From: CAZLQR01 sp964404095
GTDB lineage: Bacteria; Patescibacteriota; Microgenomatia; UBA1406; GWC2-37-13
DNA length: 51,070 nucleotides
Direction: 5' to 3'
Assembly: GCA_964404095.1 (NCBI GenBank)
Contig: CAYOIN010000003.1
Span: 1-51,070, forward strand
A model generated the notes under the pieces. It was given only the letters and a program-made list of their open reading frames with translations. It made no database searches and was not told the DNA's origin. Position 1 is the stretch's first letter. Each line of letters opens with the position of its first letter. Both the position numbers and the translations under genes were made by a program. Shown here one piece after another: positions 47,652 to 51,070 of the stretch.

Positions 47652-49094
47652 ATGCAACCACGATCACCTATTGTAACGATACTCGGTCATGTCGATCATG
47701 GGAAGACAACCCTTCTTGATTTTATCCGCAAGTCGAATGTCACCGAGCAGGAACACGGAGGAATCACCCAACGAATCGGTGCTTATGAAATCTCCACCGG
47801 AATCTCTGGTTACGCAACCGATAAAATCACCTTCATCGACACTCCGGGACATGAAGCATTCACAAAGCTACGCTCACGAGGGGCAACGGTCGCAGATATT
47901 GCTCTTCTCATCATCGACGCGAAGGACTCTCTCAAGCCACAGACAGTAGAGTCGATCTCACATATCAAAGCAGCGAAGATTCCGTATCTTGTCGTGCTGA
48001 ATAAAACGGACCTTCCTGAAGCGCGCCCTGAGAAAGTGAAGCTTGACCTTCTCAAGCATGAGGTTTTGGTAGAGGGAAAAGGGGGCGATGTACCGGTTGC
48101 ACAGATCTCAGCAAAGACCGGTCATGGTGTGCCGGAACTCCTTGAATCGATTCTTCTTATCGCCGCCGATCAAAAACTCAGCTTCGATCCAGCAGCAACA
48201 CCAGAGGCCTTCATCATCGAGGCGAAAAAAGATCGACGAGGACCGGTTGTCAGTGCGATCATCAAGAACGGATCGCTTTCAAAAGGCCAAACAATCTACG
48301 CAGATGGGAAAAAAGCCGTCATCAAATCTCTCACCCTCGACAACGGGACACAGACCGATCGCGTCTCCCCTTCGACACCCTTTGAGCTCCTTGGATTCAG
48401 CGAACTCCCGGAGGTAGGCTCAAGTATTTCATCAGAAGAGCAGATTGTTGCACAGGTTAAGACTGGAACACAGAAAAAAACAATCAACTTCCAGGATCTG
48501 TTTGCGAAGGAGGAAGGGAAAAAGCTATCGATTGTTCTCAAGGCCGACACCCAAGGCTCCCTCGAGGCGATTCGACATTCAATGAGCGAAAGTAAAAACC
48601 TTGATATTGTTCTGGCGAGCATTGGAGAACTATCCAAATCAGATATCTTCCTCGCGAAGTCGACCAAGTCAATCGTCATCGGCTTCAACACTAAACCGTC
48701 AAACGAGGTGAAGGACCTTGCAAAACAGGAAAAGGTCGCGATCAAAACCTACTCAATTATCTACGAGCTGCTCGAGGAGCTGACCGAGGTGGCGGATCTG
48801 ATCCGTGAAAAAGAAGAACATGAAAAAAGCATCAAGGGCGAGGCGAAGGTGCTTGCCACCTTCATGATTGGCGATGAGAAGATCTTTGGTGTGCGGATCA
48901 ATAAAGGAAAAGCGAACATACATGATGGGGTTCAGCTGTATCGTGATAATAAGCCTGTAGCAAAATCGACCTTAAGCTCGCTTCGTATCCATGCAAAAGC
49001 AGTTGAGGAGGTCAAAAAGGACCAAGAAGCAGGCATGCTCTTTGATCCAAGCATTGACATTCGGGTAGGAGATGTGATAAAATTTATCCTATAA
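47652..49094 (+). CDS. infB: Translation initiation factor IF-2, minimal form
   Basis: GTPase that places fMet-tRNA on the ribosome. The 480-aa protein starts directly at the G domain: G1 GHVDHGKT at 12-19, G2 GGITQRIGAYE near 35-45, G3 DTPGHEAF near 62-69, G4 NKTD near 117-120. Domain II, the IF-2-specific domain III (about 275-375) and the C-terminal tRNA-binding domain (about 385-480) follow. The whole N-terminal region (300 or more residues in E. coli) is absent. The upstream frame offers no other start. It follows nusA by 40 bases and has no clear promoter. Confidence 0.97.
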   Translation: MQPRSPIVTILGHVDHGKTTLLDFIRKSNVTEQEHGGITQRIGAYEISTGISGYATDKITFIDTPGHEAFTKLRSRGATVADIALLIIDAKDSLKPQTVESISHIKAAKIPYLVVLNKTDLPEARPEKVKLDLLKHEVLVEGKGGDVPVAQISAKTGHGVPELLESILLIAADQKLSFDPAATPEAFIIEAKKDRRGPVVSAIIKNGSLSKGQTIYADGKKAVIKSLTLDNGTQTDRVSPSTPFELLGFSELPEVGSSISSEEQIVAQVKTGTQKKTINFQDLFAKEEGKKLSIVLKADTQGSLEAIRHSMSESKNLDIVLASIGELSKSDIFLAKSTKSIVIGFNTKPSNEVKDLAKQEKVAIKTYSIIYELLEELTEVADLIREKEEHEKSIKGEAKVLATFMIGDEKIFGVRINKGKANIHDGVQLYRDNKPVAKSTLSSLRIHAKAVEEVKKDQEAGMLFDPSIDIRVGDVIKFIL

Positions 49095-49095
49095 T

Positions 49096-50013
49096 ATGAA
49101 CCCTGCCCGCTCGCAGCTCGAAAAAGTTATCGAAATTCTTCAAAACCACACCTCAGGTGTCATCTGTCTCCCCGAGAATCCGACCATTGATGCGGTGGCA
49201 GCGGCAACAGCACTTAGCTTCGGACTTACCCAGCTTGGGAAAAATGTCAGCATAGCCTCAACCGGATCGATTCAGTCCGACATGGTCGGGACTGAGCATA
49301 TTCAGCCAGAGCTCACAACCTCGGGCGATAATATGGTCATCTCATTCCCGTATGAGGAAGGCTCAATTGATAAGGTCGATTACTTTATACAAAACGATAA
49401 GTTTAACATCGTTATCTCCCCTCGTGCTGGATCTGCTCCGCTGAAAAGCGGCAATGTTCAGTTCAGCACAGCTGGTGGCTCGATCGAGTTTGTAATAGTC
49501 GTGGGTGCAGCGTCACTCCGAGCGCTTGGACAGCTCTACACAGATAATCAGGAGGTCTTCAAACAGTCAAAAATCATCAACATTGATCGAAGTCTCACAA
49601 ACACCTATTTTGGTGTCGCAAATCTGGTAAATCGTAATGTTTCATCACTCTCAGAACTGGTTCTCGGACTCCTGAATAATATTCAGGTCGAACTTGATAA
49701 GGACATCGCAACAAATCTGTACATTGGCGTACTCGATGCCACACAGTCATTCACGACACCGTCGACCAACGCCGGTACCTTTGAGACGAGCGCAGCACTC
49801 TTAAAAGCAGGTGCTATCAAACCTGGTTCTCCGGAACCAACGCCACTCGCCGAGAAGAAGTCGTTTGAGCGACAAGGGGCAAAACCAATCAAGTCGGTTG
49901 AACGAGCACCAATGATTGGATCTATTGAAGGTGATGATGCTGTACAGGAAGAAGACGACGAAACGTGGCTCAAGCCAAAGATCTTCAAACCCGGAACCTC
50001 AGAACTCGGTTAA
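49096..50013 (+). CDS. DHH-family phosphoesterase-like protein, probably inactive
   Basis: A 305-aa protein related in layout to NrnA/RecJ-type DHH/DHHA1 enzymes, which degrade nano-RNA or pAp. The family motifs are degenerate: motif I NPDxDA reads NPTIDA (about 28-33), the middle Asp region reads VIVVGAAS (about 133-140), and the DHH signature reads IDRS at 163-166. The N-x-YFG that follows is kept. A disordered, charged C-terminal tail of about 70 residues ends it. One base separates it from infB, where rbfA and nrnA lie in other bacteria, so the position agrees with the family call. Confidence 0.75.
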   Translation: MNPARSQLEKVIEILQNHTSGVICLPENPTIDAVAAATALSFGLTQLGKNVSIASTGSIQSDMVGTEHIQPELTTSGDNMVISFPYEEGSIDKVDYFIQNDKFNIVISPRAGSAPLKSGNVQFSTAGGSIEFVIVVGAASLRALGQLYTDNQEVFKQSKIINIDRSLTNTYFGVANLVNRNVSSLSELVLGLLNNIQVELDKDIATNLYIGVLDATQSFTTPSTNAGTFETSAALLKAGAIKPGSPEPTPLAEKKSFERQGAKPIKSVERAPMIGSIEGDDAVQEEDDETWLKPKIFKPGTSELG

Positions 50014-50336
50014 CGAACCGTACTCCCTGGATCCACCTCCAGATCAGGATGAAGCAGTGCGATAGACCCATTTGAATCAATGGCAAGCATCATTCCCTGA
50101 CTTTCGAGACCGCGAAGTTTTCGTGGCTTAAGATTGAGGAGAAGTGGCATCTCTTTCCCGATGAGAGCATTCAGATCGGCATAGTACTCCGCGACCCCAG
50201 CAAGTATCTGTCGCTCTTCACCATTTCCGATATCAAAGATGAATTTGAGCAGTTTATCGGCGTCCTCGACTCGCTCCACCGACTTCACCCTTCCAATTTT
50301 TATCTCTAGTTTCTGGAAGTCATCGATCGTAATCAT
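50010..50336 (-). CDS. Stand-alone tRNA-binding domain (MetRS beta/CsaA/Arc1p-like)
   Basis: A 108-aa OB-fold protein. DFQKLEIKIGRVKSVERVEDADKLL (about 6-30) and LKPRKLRGLESQGMMLA (about 69-85) are the two hallmarks of the tRNA-bind domain (PF01588) that ends many methionyl-tRNA synthetases. Here it is a free protein, as in some archaeal and small bacterial genomes, and may bind MetRS and tRNA in trans. No metG is in the window. TATAAT 7 bases before the ATG supports the start. It ends head to tail with the DHH-like gene, overlapping by 4 bases. Confidence 0.9.
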   Translation of the reverse strand: MITIDDFQKLEIKIGRVKSVERVEDADKLLKFIFDIGNGEERQILAGVAEYYADLNALIGKEMPLLLNLKPRKLRGLESQGMMLAIDSNGSIALLHPDLEVDPGSTVR

Positions 50337-50343
50337 GGATTAG

Positions 50344-50349
50344 ATTATA
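50344..50349 (-). promoter_or_regulatory. -10 element of the tRNA-binding-domain gene
   Basis: TATAAT on the minus strand, 7 bases before ATG 50336. Confidence 0.65.
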
Positions 50350-50406
50350 CCGCACGAGGCCGTAAAAACCCAGATGTAATCCCCCCAAGAGCTGCGGTGT
50401 AGTCGT

Positions 50407-50412
50407 TATAAT
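50407..50412 (+). promoter_or_regulatory. -10 element of rmuC
   Basis: TATAAT, exactly 6 bases before the GTG at 50419; it decides the start of a gene that has no ATG at its N-terminus. Confidence 0.7.
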
Positions 50413-50418
50413 GTATCT

Positions 50419-51070
50419 GTGGAACTGCTTCAATTGATCATTGTTTTTATCGGACTCTTCTCCATCGTACTCTTTATTATTCGATTATGGTTGAACCAAC
50501 TCGAACAGAAGTCTGGCCTATCGGATGAAGTTGTTGCGTGGCTCAAGAGCTCGACCGTTAACTTCAATGCGCGACTCGACAAATCGGCTTACGTCATTGC
50601 AGATCTTCAAAAAAGTATCGGCGAGTTCTCCGAAATTGGTCGTTCGATGAAGGATCTTCAGGATTTTCTCCAGTCCCCAAAACTGAGAGGGAACATCGGA
50701 GAACAGATACTGAAAGATCTTCTCGCTCAACACTTTCCAACCGACTCGTTTACGCTACAACACTCATTTAAAACCGGTGACAAGGTTGACGCAGTTATAA
50801 AAACAAACAGCGGTCTCATCCCGATCGACTCCAAGTTTCCTCTTGAGAATTTTAGAAAGATGATGAAGGTGCAAACCGAGCAAGAGAAGGAACTCTACCG
50901 AAAGGAGTTTGTAAAAGATGTCAAAAAACATATACAGGACATATCGCGAAAGTATATTCTCACACATGAGGGAACAAGCGACTATGCGCTCATGTACATT
51001 CCTTCCGAAATGGTCTACTACGAGATTATCAACGACTCCGATCTCTATGACTATGCCGGATCGTTGCGAG
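50419..51070 (+). CDS. rmuC: DNA recombination protein RmuC (partial, runs off the right edge)
   Basis: First 217 codons of an RmuC-type protein, which limits DNA rearrangements; its domain resembles PD-(D/E)XK nucleases. The start is GTG at 50419 (reads M-ELLQLIIVFIG). One membrane helix (about 3-22) is followed by a helical linker and the RmuC core: SPKLRGNIGEQILKDLL near 93-109, KVDAVIKTNSG near 127-137, IPIDSKFPLENF near 140-151, and YALMYIPSEMVYYEII near 192-207, close to the edge. The membrane anchor and early coiled region are typical of the family. Confidence 0.9.
   Translation, partial: MELLQLIIVFIGLFSIVLFIIRLWLNQLEQKSGLSDEVVAWLKSSTVNFNARLDKSAYVIADLQKSIGEFSEIGRSMKDLQDFLQSPKLRGNIGEQILKDLLAQHFPTDSFTLQHSFKTGDKVDAVIKTNSGLIPIDSKFPLENFRKMMKVQTEQEKELYRKEFVKDVKKHIQDISRKYILTHEGTSDYALMYIPSEMVYYEIINDSDLYDYAGSLR

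Noticed and set aside
49088..49095. TATAAT directly touching the ATG of the DHH-like gene as a leaderless promoter
   Set aside because: With zero spacing the transcript would start inside the gene; the bases come from the infB stop region, so cotranscription with infB is simpler.
1..51070. Recoding of TGA as Gly (code 25), as in some patescibacterial lineages
   Set aside because: TGA ends many intact genes at the expected place (glyA, hrcA, nfo, secD), and no family motif runs through a TGA.
1..51070. tRNA, rRNA, CRISPR or insertion sequences
   Set aside because: No cloverleaf, no rRNA core, no spaced direct repeats and no transposase frame were seen while reading both strands.

Overview
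The window looks like a chromosomal piece of a small-genome candidate phyla radiation (Patescibacteria) bacterium, possibly of the Microgenomates side. The reasons are families typical of that group (DUF4012, DUF5679, DUF4446, DUF3048), short versions of universal proteins (IF-2 without its N domain, MiaB without TRAM, NusA without C-terminal repeats), very tight packing, and separate SecD and SecF. TGA is a normal stop here, so the recoded lineages (code 25) are unlikely. There is no rRNA, tRNA, CRISPR array, insertion sequence or phage, and no gene-free stretch over 300 bases. The phylum call is inference from gene content.

Layout. 1-1118: tail of a nuclease or helicase, an unknown gene, and an intergenic region with a G-quadruplex motif and a perfect hairpin. 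1119-14233: surface-glycan block (GT2, GT39-like, WecA-like, RmlB, RmlD, Ugd, Uxs, GT2-GtrA) with glyA and miaB inside it. 13349-15469: small envelope proteins (PEGA-SH3, two small membrane proteins, LytR_C). 15509-20061: RND transporter and its adaptor. 20111-23387: DNA glycosylase, double zinc ribbon, an MshC/CysS-like ligase divergent from an LmbE/MshB-like deacetylase, and an unknown. 23406-26993: argS, radA, and rodZ-like. 26999-31802: efp, dnaJ, dnaK, grpE, hrcA with a CIRCE-like operator. 31852-35539: nfo, Nudix, cca, MBL hydrolase. 35540-37508: a secreted Ig-like protein and an O-antigen-ligase-like protein. 37471-43366: secF, secD, wHTH regulator, DUF3048, DUF4446, small zinc and membrane proteins, 2H esterase-like and nucleotidyltransferase. 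43389-51070: DUF4012, L25, nusA, infB, a DHH-like pseudoenzyme, a stand-alone tRNA-binding domain, and the start of rmuC.

The most general signal is how genes start. About twenty genes on both strands have a TATAAT-like hexamer 5-9 bases, most often exactly 6, before ATG or GTG, which puts the expected transcription start on or next to the start codon (leaderless mRNAs). Several of these promoters also have a TTGACA-like -35 at 16-17 bases. Operon-internal genes mostly use ATGA stop/start overlaps, and only a few genes have clear Shine-Dalgarno sites. This grammar moves several starts relative to the longest reading frame and reveals the GTG start of rmuC.

How the genes fit together. The glycan block could build a lipid-linked polysaccharide with rhamnose (RmlB/RmlD) and glucuronate or xylose (Ugd then Uxs); RmlA, RmlC and the UTP-glucose enzyme are not here. 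The heat-shock genes are split into hrcA-grpE (CIRCE controlled), dnaK (own terminator) and dnaJ-efp-rodZ. The MshB-like and MshC-like pair is the best candidate for an undescribed system: a mycothiol-like thiol route in this lineage, or an unusual cysteinyl-tRNA synthetase.
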